This document shows, piece after piece, positions 54,484 to 64,000 of a stretch of DNA of 64,000 bases (position 1 is its first letter; every line of letters begins with the position of its first letter). The stretch is from Ceratobasidium sp. AG-K. Lineage: Eukaryota > Basidiomycota > Agaricomycetes > Cantharellales > Ceratobasidiaceae. The notes under the pieces are model-generated. The model worked only from the letters and a program-made list of their open reading frames with translations. It searched no databases and had not been told where the DNA came from. Position numbers and translations under genes: made by a program. The DNA is taken from NCBI GenBank assembly GCA_037039685.1, contig JAWNGF010000002.1, forward strand, positions 2,852,001 through 2,916,000, written 5' to 3'.

Positions 54484-55808
54484 GATTCGATGTCTGAAGA
54501 GATTTCTTCAATCTGAGCTTCAAACCCTGAGGCTGTGTTCTTGGAAGGACAGACTCTTGCTGAGTGTCCCTTGCCGCCGCAGGTGAAGCAAATCATTGGT
54601 CCCTTTCCTTTTCCATCAAGATCCATTGCATTAGGGTCTTTAGCAGGAGTGGACGATTTGGGTGTTTGAATGATAGGAGCGTTGAAGGTACTGGTTCGGG
54701 TGTCTTTTTGAATCGCTCCAAAAGGGACATTTCCTTTTGTCCCATCGTCCCAGGAGATCTGTGGAACTGGACGGCCTTTGGCGTTTCTGGTAATGCTTGA
54801 GATTTTGCTGTATTGCACCCCCCCTGTAGGTTTTGACATAAAGACACTATTGTTTACGTTGAATCTTTGACCCAGTGAGGTGTTTGGAGTGCTTGTGGTT
54901 GTCTTGGAAGTAGTTTGTTTCGAAGTGCTGGTTTGTGGGCTTTGCAATTTCCTTGGTGCATTAATGGCATTCATTGTGGAGTCAATTTCCAGGGCTCTTT
55001 CGCGAACTTGGTTGAATGTCCTTGTTGCTTCATGGGGTTTAAAGTTCTGTGACACCATGGCCATCTTGATTTCATCCTTAAGACCATCATAGAAATCATC
55101 ACGAAGTACTCGATCAGTGTACCCAAGTACCGATGAATAAGTAACGAAGTCTCGTAGATAATCTTGGACAGAGTTCTTCTGGATCAATTTCTTGTATAGT
55201 TGTCTATATTGGTCGATCTTGTGAACATCGCCGAACCTAGCTTGCATTTCGTTCCAGAATTCATCCATGTCGTGTAGCCAATTTGTTGCTCCCCTTCTTG
55301 CTGTGTCTACATCAATTCCAGGTTGCATCCATACATAGGCAGGCCCCTTGCAATAACCCATGATGTAAGTGATTTTTTGTTCTGTGGTTGCTTGTGGGGA
55401 TGTATGATTTATGTACAAAGTACATTGCGACTTAAACTCATCAAATTTATCTACATCTCCAGAAAATTCTTCTGGGGGATGCATTTTGAGTTTGTATCCT
55501 GGGGTGGTTGTTGACGCAGTGGTGGAGGGTGTTGCACCCAGGTTTGCAAGTGACTGAGATACCGCATTCATTAATTGGTGAAGGGGTGCAATTTGTGCAG
55601 TTTGATTTTGAATTACACAGATATCTGCAACATTATTGTCGATTCCCTGTTCTAGGGTAGAGGTGATACCATTTAAGGCATTAATATGACCGTTAATTTT
55701 TCGCACTTTGTCTATTAAGGCATTGATTGCATGTGCAACTACATCGGGTCCGGATGTTGCTGAAATTTGGGTAAATCCCCCTTGACTAGGTGATGGGGCT
55801 CTCGACAT
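54456..55808 (-). CDS. C1 gag
   Basis: 450 residues, intact, aligned end to end with C2 gag with a few substitutions; zinc knuckle CFTCGGKGHSARVC, end ESGKDVTEAY with the slip heptamer at 54483-54477. Confidence 0.92.
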   Translation of the reverse strand: MSRAPSPSQGGFTQISATSGPDVVAHAINALIDKVRKINGHINALNGITSTLEQGIDNNVADICVIQNQTAQIAPLHQLMNAVSQSLANLGATPSTTASTTTPGYKLKMHPPEEFSGDVDKFDEFKSQCTLYINHTSPQATTEQKITYIMGYCKGPAYVWMQPGIDVDTARRGATNWLHDMDEFWNEMQARFGDVHKIDQYRQLYKKLIQKNSVQDYLRDFVTYSSVLGYTDRVLRDDFYDGLKDEIKMAMVSQNFKPHEATRTFNQVRERALEIDSTMNAINAPRKLQSPQTSTSKQTTSKTTTSTPNTSLGQRFNVNNSVFMSKPTGGVQYSKISSITRNAKGRPVPQISWDDGTKGNVPFGAIQKDTRTSTFNAPIIQTPKSSTPAKDPNAMDLDGKGKGPMICFTCGGKGHSARVCPSKNTASGFEAQIEEISSDIESGKDVTEAY

Positions 55809-55832
55809 ATTGGAGCGGGGAAAAAGGTAGAT

Positions 55833-56084
55833 TTATTGGGATCCAAGGCCGTACAAAATATCACGGATTCTTCTTCGAACCCTTCGGTCTTTAATGACGC
55901 ACAAACTTTTCAAAAATATCAATTCAAGATTTTCGTCTTCCAAGAACAACGCGTTGATTACTCCTAGTTCGTCGTACTGTTCGTATATGTAGTTGCAATG
56001 GACGTCTTCAATAAAGAGTTTTAGGGACTCTAGTCTAAGCTGTTCCCTGTGTTGTTCCTGTGTGAGTTGAGGTCTTGGTCCCAC
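55833..56084 (-). CDS. C1 beta ORF upstream of gag
   Basis: 83 codons matching C2 beta (MGPRPQLTQEQHREQLRLES), same TAA before gag and same overlap with alpha. Confidence 0.6.
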   Translation of the reverse strand: MGPRPQLTQEQHREQLRLESLKLFIEDVHCNYIYEQYDELGVINALFLEDENLELIFLKSLCVIKDRRVRRRIRDILYGLGSQ

Positions 56085-56644
56085 TGAAAAGGGTTGGGTG
56101 CGATGGTATTAAGGTGATTTAGAAGGCGGTAATCCTGGTTAATAGGAATACGCACTTCTGCTGCGAGATGACAGTATTTGCCCTTGATTTTGTCTTTAAG
56201 GGTTTCGATAGTGCGCCACTGACGTTTGTTGTTGTTGATGAGGTTTTCGACCTTTCGGGTGTGTTTTTCTTGGATTTTAATAAGTTGGTCGCAATTTTCG
56301 ATCAAGACGCGGGTTTGTTCTTGCAAGCGCTTGACTTCAATATTGGTGTCAGCTAGATTTATGCTTTGGACACAATCTTGATTGGCTTGTTGCTTGTTTG
56401 TGTTGTCGAGGTTAATTTCGATGAACTCGAGCCTTGAATGAAGAGATTGATAATCGGCTTCAAGTTGATTGTGGTTTTCGTCGTTTCTGGTACGTTCGAC
56501 CCTTAAATCCTCTGCTTGTTCAACTTGATCTTCTTCTAGTACTTCAATTCGACTGTTTAATTCGTTGACTTTGGTGTCTAGATCAAGTACAAAGTCTTTT
56601 AGTCTAAAGACTGCTTCGCAGAGGCTAAAAAATGCGGGGAACAC
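56030..56644 (-). CDS. C1 alpha ORF upstream of gag, coiled coil
   Basis: 204 residues, same start and end as C2 alpha; differences are scattered (for example EADYQSLHSRLEFIEIN against EANYQALHLWLEFIKIN). The CCCTTTT heptamer near its end is kept. Confidence 0.7.
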   Translation of the reverse strand: MFPAFFSLCEAVFRLKDFVLDLDTKVNELNSRIEVLEEDQVEQAEDLRVERTRNDENHNQLEADYQSLHSRLEFIEINLDNTNKQQANQDCVQSINLADTNIEVKRLQEQTRVLIENCDQLIKIQEKHTRKVENLINNNKRQWRTIETLKDKIKGKYCHLAAEVRIPINQDYRLLNHLNTIAPNPFQWDQDLNSHRNNTGNSLD

Positions 56645-57116
56645 TTTTAAGGTTGATTAGTTAGTTACTAATTAGTTCCTTTTTAGTGCGTACTGATGGT
56701 AACGACAAGTTGATGTGGTTCTTGATGGATGAGAGTGTTAACTTGGGTGGTGCTCCAACCACTTTCCAGTTTTGCTTGAGAGGATCTGGCTTCCTTGAGA
56801 TGTTGATTTGGATGTGAAGGGTGCTAGACGCTAAGCTTTTGCTTTATATACTCCTTATCTGACCTTATCAGTTATCAACAGCCTTGGGCGGGCATGATAG
56901 CGACAGTGTATAACAGAGTAAGGGTGTATTTAGCTGACTAAAGCCGCTATGACCCGAAAGAGGATAACGATTGGGTTCACTGACAGCGTATAGCGATGTG
57001 GGACTACTGGTCTATATCAAGTATAGCTCTTCGTCCGTTGTACTATGCCCGTTTTCCCGTGTACGTTCTATCTACTTGGTGGAAAAGCAGGAGCTTTAAG
57101 GCTGATGCTTTTTTAA

Positions 57117-57128
57117 AAGGCTTGACCT
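57117..57128 (-). promoter_or_regulatory. C1 self-primer binding site
   Basis: Sense aggtcaagcctt after TT; complement of the LTR 12-mer at 57250-57261, which starts 34 bases from the TATA (57294-57287). Confidence 0.68.
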
Positions 57129-57130
57129 AA

Positions 57131-57544
57131 TGTCCCGACTTGGGTTAATTAGGTATATAAAGGTTAAGGGGTTCGACTTTAGACAAGTCTTAGAACCCAA
57201 GGAGTAGTGATAGTAAGAGGATTTGATTGAGCAAGTCCTAGTGGAGAGGAGGTCAAGCCTTGTTGTTAACCGGCTTGACCTCTGGGTTTATATACATGAG
57301 GGATCAAGGCCATGTCATCATTTATCAGTGTGGGAAAGCCGAGTACAACCGATGATAAGCGAGATAAGAGATATGACTCGACATTCTGGAAGTTCCGGAA
57401 GCATCACCGATATTAAATGAAAAGACAAATACATCACATGATACAAGTTAAGCGCCAGAGGACATTTGTACCAAAAAAGGAAAGTGTTCGGAAAAAAAGA
57501 TATAAAATCAGAATAAAATGTCTGAGCTTAGTCAGCTCATGACA
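57131..57544 (-). repeat. C1 5' LTR
   Basis: 414 bases. Contains an inverted repeat (gaggtcaagcc at 57249-57259, ggcttgacctc at 57272-57282) spanning the predicted transcript start. Confidence 0.94.
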
Positions 57545-57549
57545 GCATC

Positions 57550-58680
57550 ACAGGGAAAACTCCCTTCGAAATCGTCTACGGCAGGGAACCCCTTTGGAAT
57601 ATTTCAACAAGGGAAACAACCAGTCCAGAAGCAAACAACAAAGCGGACAGTTGGCAGAAGGTGTGGGACAAAGCCAAAGCAGCTATGGAATGGCATAGAA
57701 ACAAGACAGAGGAAAGGCAACCACCCAAATATACAGAGGGAGACCTAGTTTGGCTACATGGGCAAAACATAAAAACAGATCGATCCAGCAAAAAACTTGA
57801 AAACAAAAAACATGGCCCATTCAAAGTCAAGAAAGCTGTCTCTAGCCACGCCTTTGAATTGGATCTTCCAAAGACAATGAGAATACACCCTGTTGTCCAT
57901 AGCAACCTTCTCAGCCCTTACAAGGAAGACGACAATTTCCAAAGAAACCAACCCCGACCTCCACTGGTGGAAACAGAAGAAGGGGAGGAAGAATACAAAG
58001 TGGAAAAAATTGTGAATTGGAAAATGACAAAGGAAGGACTTTTCTATAGGGTCAGATGGAAGGGATACGATTCAAAAGAGGACATGGAACAATGGGCAGA
58101 AGATTTCGGACATCTCAGAGGAATCATGAAGAAATTTCTGAAGGAATTCCCAGGAGCCCCAACACCCTCTAACTACAAACCAAAGGGTATAAAAGGGAGA
58201 GCTCAGCATGAAGAGTACCCAACTTGCAAAACTTGCTCAGCTTTCAAATTGCTATACACACTCCACGCTTCAAATCTTTTTTGCCCCTCACAATGCCTTC
58301 TGTTACCCACTCTACAATCACCAACAACCTCATCCGCGTCCTTGATAGACCAGCCTTCCATACAGCGCGCATCCTTGACACCGGAGCTGCCCTCTATGTC
58401 TTTAAGCGATTGCAGCAAGGCCCCGGTCGTATGCAATTCCGCGCCTCTGACGACATTCTCCACTCAGACTTGGGAGAATTCCAATGGGTGGGGAAAAAGT
58501 GGCCAACTAGGATGCAACTGCAACAAAAGGACATATTCGTATGCAGAGGATGCGCCACCTTTCAAGTCTCCGAGGTCGTGCTACTGTCCACACACATGCT
58601 TGGGGTGGTGGAGTGGGGCCAAGAAGGGGCATACAGCAGCGAATGGGTTCCAGGATACAAAGGAAGGCCACCATCTTTGA
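57550..58680 (+). pseudogene. A2 pol, integrase C-terminus and chromodomain
   Basis: Resumes A2 pol after C1 (TGKTPFEIVYGREPLWN), then DLVWLHGQNIKTDR and the chromodomain YKVEKIVNWKMTKEGLFYRV with WKGYDSKEDMEQW. Open to 58680 across the ORF3 overlap, as in the other family A copies. Confidence 0.86.
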
Positions 58681-59057
58681 GGCCTCGTTGGAACGACGCA
58701 TGGGACGCAAACTTCGAAAAGGACCTGGCAGATTGGAGGATGGAGAGGGGGCCCTACCAGAGGGAGAAGTTGGAGTGGAAGCTATTCTGGTGGCAAGAGA
58801 AGGAAACGGATGTGTCGCAGTGGACGGAAGTCGAGCCGGACGTGCGACAATGGTCAAAGGAACATGTAGAGGAGCAGGAACGAGTTATGGACTGGTCCAA
58901 GGCCGACTGGACCAACAAGGAGATGTGGGAGAAATGGGAGGAACACTGCGACAAACCGGGTAACACCGTGTTCAACCCCATTGATCTGACGGAGGAGAAG
59001 GAGGATGAGCTGGAGACTCTGGTAGAGAAGACCAACAAGGACTACTGGGTGCAGTAG
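58293..59057 (+). CDS. A2 ORF3, intact accessory ORF
   Basis: 254 residues, same length as in A3, start MPSVTHSTITNNLIRV. Keeps HSDLGEFQWV and FVCRGC followed by ATFQVSEVV, then the Trp-rich half (FWWQEKETD, DWSKADWTNKEMWEKWEEH). Open although gag and pol of the same element are riddled with stops. Confidence 0.82.
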   Translation: MPSVTHSTITNNLIRVLDRPAFHTARILDTGAALYVFKRLQQGPGRMQFRASDDILHSDLGEFQWVGKKWPTRMQLQQKDIFVCRGCATFQVSEVVLLSTHMLGVVEWGQEGAYSSEWVPGYKGRPPSLRPRWNDAWDANFEKDLADWRMERGPYQREKLEWKLFWWQEKETDVSQWTEVEPDVRQWSKEHVEEQERVMDWSKADWTNKEMWEKWEEHCDKPGNTVFNPIDLTEEKEDELETLVEKTNKDYWVQ

Positions 59058-59102
59058 CTGGGTCCCCTCAGGTTCCCTTCATGGACCTTAAGGGGGGAGT
59101 AA

Positions 59103-59560
59103 TGTCGTGAGCCTTGCTCACTCCATCGGACTCTTCTGCGTCTTGTCCTGTCTCGTGGCTGTGTATGTTACTTTCTGTTTCCCTTTTCCCGCCACGTTGC
59201 CACCTCTTTGTGGTTTTCCTGTTACTTTGTGTAATGCGGCTGTGCTTTGTACGAGTCATGTCTGTTCATACAGCATGACTCACATGGACACTCCTGATTG
59301 GTTGTTTTGTGTGACTCGTGTGGCTGCGCCTTGTATGACTCAGCCACTTCTTGAATACATATAGAGGACCAACAAGCCTGGTAACCCCAGCTTGTTTTGT
59401 CTCATCAAACATCCCCTTGAGTGACACTTTGAACCACCCCTACCCTCAAGAGCCTACAGACACTTAAGTGTGTTGCGGTTCAAGAGGTCACTTAGGTCTT
59501 AGTGCCGTCCACTCTCCGTCGCGGCTTGTCTCATAGCCACTAAAGAAGAAGCTTACAACA
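59103..59560 (+). repeat. A2 3' LTR
   Basis: 458 bases, TGTCGTGAGCC...GCTTACAACA, preceded by purine tract aggggggagtaa (59091-59102). The TATA run is altered to tacatata in this copy. Confidence 0.93.
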
Positions 59561-59565
59561 CATCA

Positions 59566-60245
59566 ATAATCCTTAAGAGTGCGTTGTGTCTTCCAAGGTG
59601 AAGATTGTCGAGGTCGTCAAGATTGCTAATCACAGTCCTACTGCTGGAGCTAGAACTTGAGCTGGGAATTCCAGGGATGTCTTGGCCTTCAGTTGCTGTT
59701 GGTTGCTGGGAATGCCCTTGTGGTACATATGGCAGTGCTGGGTTGACTGGTGTCATGGCCTGAGAGTTTATTGGGACCGGGCCGGCATTGGTGATAGTTC
59801 CCGCAATCTGGGGTATTTGAGGAGTGTGGGAAATATGCGGTGTGGGAGGGGGTCTGATCGGAACAAGAGATACGCCTCCGTGAGCTTCAGGCTGAGGTGA
59901 AAAAAACTGCCTTCTGGATCCCATGGGCCATAGTGGATGTGATGGGCCTGGAGTTGCATTTGAGATAGGGATTTGAATCGTTACCGGTGTGGGATTGTTG
60001 GTAATGTCCCCTGGTTCTCTAGTAACAATGGTAGATTCTTCTTGTACAACTGAAACGTTCTCAGCGTTGAATGTTCCAGGCATAGAGGCTTGGCTTTGTG
60101 GGCAAGGCCTTGCTGGTCCTCCAGCCCATTCTTGTGGAATGTCTTGCTCATTGCGGGAACTTGTAGGTCTTGAAGCCCTACTTGGTCCTCTCCTTGTTGA
60201 GAGTGGTGTTGCAAGGCGTGACCCCGCGTCCTCTTGTATGGACAT
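59566..60245 (-). pseudogene. A1 gag, N-terminal part
   Basis: Starts MSIQEDAGSRLATPLSTRRG at 60245 and is open to the A2 insertion; continues at 22783. Pro/Ser-rich N domain like A2 and A3. Confidence 0.88.
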
Positions 60246-60253
60246 GATTGTTA

Positions 60254-60265
60254 AGCTTGTTTTGT
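60254..60265 (-). promoter_or_regulatory. A1 self-primer binding site
   Basis: Sense acaaaacaagct after TT, as in A2 and A3. Confidence 0.68.
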
Positions 60266-60267
60266 AA

Positions 60268-60717
60268 TGTTGTAAGCTTCTTCTTGGTGGCTATGAGACA
60301 AGCTGCAATGGAGAGTGGACGGCACTAAGACCTAAGAGAACTCTTGAACCGCAACACACTTAAGTGTCTGTAGGCTCTTGAGGGTAGGGGTGGTTCAAAG
60401 TGTCACTCAAAGGGGATGTTTGACAAGACAAAACAAGCTGGGGTTACCAGGCTTGTTGGTCCTCTATATATATTCCAAAAGTGTCCAAGTCATACAAAGT
60501 GTAGCCACAAGAGTCATAGCAGTCAACCAGTCAGGAGTGTCCATGTGAGTCATGCTGTATGAACAGACATGACTTGTACAAAGCACAGCCGCGTTACACA
60601 ATGTAACAGAATAACCACAAGAAGGTGGCAACGCAGCAAACAGGAACGTAACACAAAGAGGGAGACAGGCGGACAAGACAACAGGCAAGTCCAATGGAGT
60701 GAGCAAGGCTCACAACA
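60268..60717 (-). repeat. A1 5' LTR
   Basis: 450 bases, tgttgtaagc...gctcacaaca as written; directly abuts ORF3 sequence of A0 at 60718 with no purine tract, showing an insertion boundary. Confidence 0.92.
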
Positions 60718-61349
60718 TGTCTCCTCCTGTATCCAGTCAGCCTTGGACCAGTCCAAAACCCTCTTCTGAGCCTCCACAAAATTCTCCTCCCATTGTCACA
60801 CGTCTGGCTCTGCTTCCTTCCACACTGACACATCTGCGTCCTCCCACTTCCACCAATTCGGGGCCCACTCAAACTTTTCCTTCTGGTATCTCCCCTTTCC
60901 ATCTTCCAGTCGCTCAAGTCCCTCTCGTAGTTGGCGTCCCAGGTTTCGTTCCATCTAGGTCAGAGCGTTGGTTGTCTCCCATTGTATCCTGGTACCCACT
61001 TGCTTGAGTATGCCCCTTCTTGTCCCCATTTGACAACCCCGAGCATATGGGTGGAGAGGAGGACGACCTCCGAGACCTGGAACGCGGTGCATCCTTGACA
61101 AACAAAGATGTCCTTTCGTAGGAGCTGCATGCGTGTTGGCCATTTCTTCCCGACCCGCTGGAATTCTCCCAAGTCCGAGTGTAGGACGTCGTCCGACGCC
61201 CTAAAGTGCATTCTTCCCGAGCTTTGTTGGGACCTTTTGAAGACGTAGAGGGCGGCCCCAGCGTCAAGGATTCTTGCCGTAGCAAACACTGGTCCGTCAA
61301 GGACGCAGGTGAGGTTGTTGGCAATGGTAGAGCGGGTGACGGCAGGCAT
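60718..61349 (-). pseudogene. A0 ORF3, truncated and broken
   Basis: Starts MPAVTRSTIANNLTCV at 61349, keeps HSDLGEFQRV and FVCQGC, has TGA after RQPTL (near 60960) at the same codon as A1, then frame shifts in the Trp-rich half and ends at the A1 LTR after ADWIQEET. Confidence 0.78.
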
Positions 61350-64000
61350 TGTGGAAAACAAAAAAGATTTAGAGAGTTGAGTGCGGGGTGTAGTCTGGAG
61401 TAGTTGCAAGTTTTGCAGATATCACTACTGACTGCGCCCTCTCTGCCTTTTATCTTTCCTGGAACGTAGTTGGATGGCATGGGAGCTTTGGGGTGCCGTT
61501 GTAGAAAGTCCTTGATGATCTTGGATAAATGTCCAAAATCTTCCGCATTCTGTTCTGTATCTTCTTTGTCTCCATATCCCTTCCATCTGACCCTGTAAAA
61601 AAGACCATCCTTTGTCTCCTTCCAGTCCAAGATCCTTTCTACTTCATAGTCTTCTTCTCCTTCTTCAGTAATGATTGGCGGTGGTCGGGGTTGGTTACGC
61701 TTGAACTCTGTGTCTTCTATGTAAGGGCTGAGCAAGTCGATGTGGAAAACAGGGTGCACCCTCATTGTTGCCGGCACAGTGAGCTCATAAGCATGTGATC
61801 CTATCTTTTGCTTCACAACAAATGGTCCATGCTTCGTGTTATCCAGTTTCTTTGAGGGTCTTTTTGTTTGGATGTTTCTTCCCAACAGCCATACTAGGTC
61901 TCCTTCCTGGTACTCGTTTTTTGGTTCTTCCTCCAGGAGCGTTTGGTTTTCCATTGACGCAATTGCTTTGTCGTGGATGCTAGGCCATTTTTCCGTGATG
62001 GTGTTTGCTTCAGGAACCATTGTTTCTTCTGATGAGATGTTCCACAGTGGTTCCCTGCCATAGACTATTGCAAAAGGGGAACTACCCATTATACGGTGCT
62101 TCTGCAGATTATAACTGAATTCTGCAATTGGTAACAAGTCCGCACAATCATCTTGCTGGTAGTTGACAAAGGATTGTAGCCAGCCTTCCATCCATTGGTT
62201 GATTCTCTCTGTCACCCCATCTGTCTGGGGGTGGTAGGCAGTGCTGAAATTTGGGCTAGTTCCAATTCTCTTGTAAATGGCCTTCATAAGTTTAGAATTG
62301 AAGGTAGTCCCTTGGTCTGAGATTGTGCTCTTTGGAAAGCCGTGTAGTTTCCAGACATTTGTGACAAAAAGATTTGCCAGCTCGCTTGCTGTGTGAGATT
62401 CCTTGCAGGGTATGAAATGTGCCATTCTTGAGAACCGGTCCACCACTACCATGATGCTGTCTGACCCTCTGGACTTTGGCAATTTTACTACAAAGTCGAA
62501 GGCTATGTCTTCCCAGGGACCCTTTGGAATTTCTAGAGGTTTGATTGGAACTGTTGATTTTGATCCCTTTGTTTGTTGGCAGGTCTCGCAGGATTCTACA
62601 TATTGGTTTACACTTTGCTTCATCCCTGGCCAGAAGTATCTTCTTGATATAAGTTCCAACGTCCTGGCTTGTCCTTGATGTCCTGCAATCCTTGAGTCAT
62701 GGTGTAGTCGCATGATGGACAGTCTGGCTTCCTTGCCTTCCGGGACGTAAATCTTCCCTTTGTACCATATTAGTCCTTCCTTGAAGTCGTAATCCTTTGC
62801 GCTATGTTGCAGGGTTCTTGGTAACATTTCCCTTGATTTGCAGATTTCCTTGATTTTTACCAGTCCTTCATCAGTTTCCTGTGCCTCCCTGATAGTTGCC
62901 ATAATGTCTGTGTCCATCTGCCCCATAAATCCCTTGAATTTTTCAGCGGATATCATGATTTGTTCTGGTGTGGGAATATCCTCATGGTCAGATTGTCTTG
63001 ACAACAGGTCCGGTTTAGACAAAAGAATTCCAGGACGGTATATGATATCAAAGTTGTAGGAAGCCAATAGTTGATGCCATCTTGTGTGTCGGCGGTTGAA
63101 CGTTCTTGCTTCCTTCCAGAACTGTAGGTTCCTGTGATTGGTGTAGATAGTGATTGGATCCTTTGTTCCCTCAAGGTATAACCTCCAATGTGTCAATGAT
63201 TCTATGATCGCCATAAGTTCTTTGTTGTGGACGTCGTAGTTGAGCTGGGCCTCATTGAAGGATTTTGACAGGAACACTATCGGGTGTAGGTAGCCATCGT
63301 CTTCCCTTTGAGACAGAATTGCCCCCATTGCTACTCCGCTCGCATCTGTTTCCAGGAAAAAGGGTTTCTCAGGGTCAGGATGGCGTAGTGTGGGCTCCTT
63401 GCTAATTTCTGTTTTCAGGGCATTGAAGGCCTCCTGTTGATCCTTTTCCCATTTCCATTTGTTATCCTTTCTTGTCAGGGTTGTCAAAGGTTTTGCTAAA
63501 CGGCTAAAATTAGGTACAAATCTGTGGCAGAAGTTTGCAAATCCTAGGAATGCCTGAACTTGCTTGACTGTTTTTGGGTTCCTTCCATTTCTTTATTGCC
63601 TTGACCTTCTCTTCCTCCATAGATATTCCAGAATCACTGATTCCAAGTCTGGTATATGTAAGTTTGGTGACAAAGAATTCGCATTTCGGGAGCTTTGCAA
63701 ATAGGTTTTCATCCAGTAAGATCTTCAGCACCTTCCTGACATCTATAGTATGTTGGCTTCTGTTCTTAGAGAAAACTAGGATGTCGTCAATGTATACAAT
63801 GACACATACGTCGATAAGTCGTGGAAGATGTGGTTCATGTATCTTTGAAATATGGCAGGTGCGTTTTTTAGTCCAAAGGGCATGACAATGTATTCGAAAA
63901 GGCCTTCCTTGGTTCTGAAAGCTGTTTTCCATTCGTCTCCTTCCCTGATTCTGATATTGTTGAAACCCATGCGTAGATCGATCTTGGAGAAAATTTTTGA
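60914..64000 (-). pseudogene. A0 pol, RT to chromodomain, frame-shifted in RT
   Basis: Reverse transcriptase palm begins at the window edge ([18 protein letters not shown]). The frame changes near 63810 ([11 protein letters not shown] is in the second frame) and returns near 63590, suggesting two single-base indels. From 63487 to 60914 857 codons are open: RNase H ETDASGVAMGAIL, integrase HHDSRIAGHQGQA ... CETCQQTKG, DRFSRMAHF, SDQGTTFNSKLM (usual SDRGT), and chromodomain YEVERILDWKETKDGLFYRV. The tail overlaps ORF3. Confidence 0.85.

Larger units (their letters stand above)
43648..57544 (-). mobile_element. C1: family C Ty3/gypsy element, split by C2
   Basis: Minus-oriented; about 6.95 kb without C2. 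Target duplication gcatc at 43643-43647 and 57545-57549 in A2 integrase. LTRs 43648-44061 (3') and 57131-57544 (5'), 414 bases each, with three differences, all CpG transitions. Sense order: primer site 57128-57117, alpha ORF, beta ORF, gag, pol (cut by C2 in the protease region), purine tract 44072-44062, 3' LTR. Gag, alpha and beta are open; pol has four or more stops. Confidence 0.93.
22784..59560 (+). mobile_element. A2: family A element, carrying insertions A3, B1 and C1
   Basis: Plus-oriented Ty3/gypsy element of about 7.24 kb when its three insertions are removed. Target duplication catca at 22779-22783 and 59561-59565, inside gag of A1. LTRs 22784-23241 and 59103-59560 (458 bases each). 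Segments: 22784-27284, 34939-35588, 43585-43647 and 57550-59560. Gag and the first part of pol have many TGA stops and indels. The chromodomain region and ORF3 are open. LTR differences are nearly all CpG transitions. It is dead and served as a landing pad for younger elements. Confidence 0.92.
16741..60717 (-). mobile_element. A1: family A Ty3/gypsy chromodomain element, split by A2
   Basis: LTR retrotransposon in minus orientation, about 7.2 kb once A2 (22784-59560 plus one copy of catca) is taken out. Order on the sense strand: 5' LTR 60268-60717, primer site 60254-60265, gag 60245-59566 continuing at 22783-21451, pol about 21505-17651, ORF3 17996-17232, purine tract 17202-17191, 3' LTR 17190-16741. 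The LTRs are each 450 bases and differ at roughly ten sites. There is no matching target duplication: left flank tattg, right flank tgtct. The right side is inside ORF3 of element A0. Pol and ORF3 contain TGA stops, so it is inactive. Confidence 0.9.
60718..64000 (-). mobile_element. A0: oldest family A element, left end lost, right end outside window
   Basis: Minus-oriented element entered by A1 in its ORF3. Visible: truncated ORF3, pol back to the start of the reverse transcriptase. Its own 3' LTR is missing; the left A1 LTR flanked by host DNA may be a fusion with it. Confidence 0.85.

Overview
The window looks like a chromosome of a filamentous agaricomycete fungus. The evidence is short introns of about 45-60 bases with GT-AG or occasional GC-AG ends, a Ste3-type pheromone receptor, a family 3 pectate lyase, multi-exon cytochrome P450s and chromodomain-bearing Ty3/gypsy elements. 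A plant-associated species such as Rhizoctonia would fit, but that name is an inference; nothing here proves it.

Left part (1-16740) is host DNA with ordinary gene spacing: the 3' end of a cytochrome P450 (1-713), a Bur1/CDK9-type cyclin-dependent kinase (1228-4071), a Ste3-type pheromone receptor (5174-6486), a secreted pectate lyase PL3 (8400-9431), aspartate kinase of the threonine/methionine pathway (10664-12983), and a complete 12-exon cytochrome P450 on the minus strand (13341-15410). Three of these genes need single-base corrections, mostly in short homopolymers, to read through. That looks more like sequence error than gene decay.

Right part (16741-64000) is almost solid LTR retrotransposon, inserted one into another. 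Three families of self-priming chromodomain-type Ty3/gypsy elements are present, called A, B and C here. Order of insertion read from target duplications: A0 (60718 to beyond the window, minus) was hit by A1 (16741-60717, minus); A1 was split by A2 (22784-59560, plus; duplication catca); A2 was hit three times, by A3 (27285-34933, plus; ggaag), B1 (35589-43579, minus; aacag) and C1 (43648-57544, minus; gcatc); A3 carries a solo C LTR (28563-28974; acaag); C1 was split by C2 (47243-54186, minus).

Common machinery of the elements: a 12-base stretch starting exactly 34 bases from the LTR TATA box is complementary to the 12 bases that follow the 5' LTR after a TT spacer. This is the hallmark of self-primed (Tf1/sushi-type) reverse transcription, and it is identical in layout in all three families. 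Gag is followed by Pol in the -1 frame, with the heptamer GGGAAAA at the junction in A and C. Families A and B carry an extra ORF (ORF3) that overlaps the end of pol in the -1 frame and shares a motif between families. Family C lacks ORF3 but has two extra ORFs (alpha, beta) upstream of gag, which look joined by another -1 slip site (CCCTTTT). Divergence between paired LTRs and most nonsense codons are CpG to TpG/CpA changes, pointing to cytosine methylation or a RIP-like process acting on this cluster.
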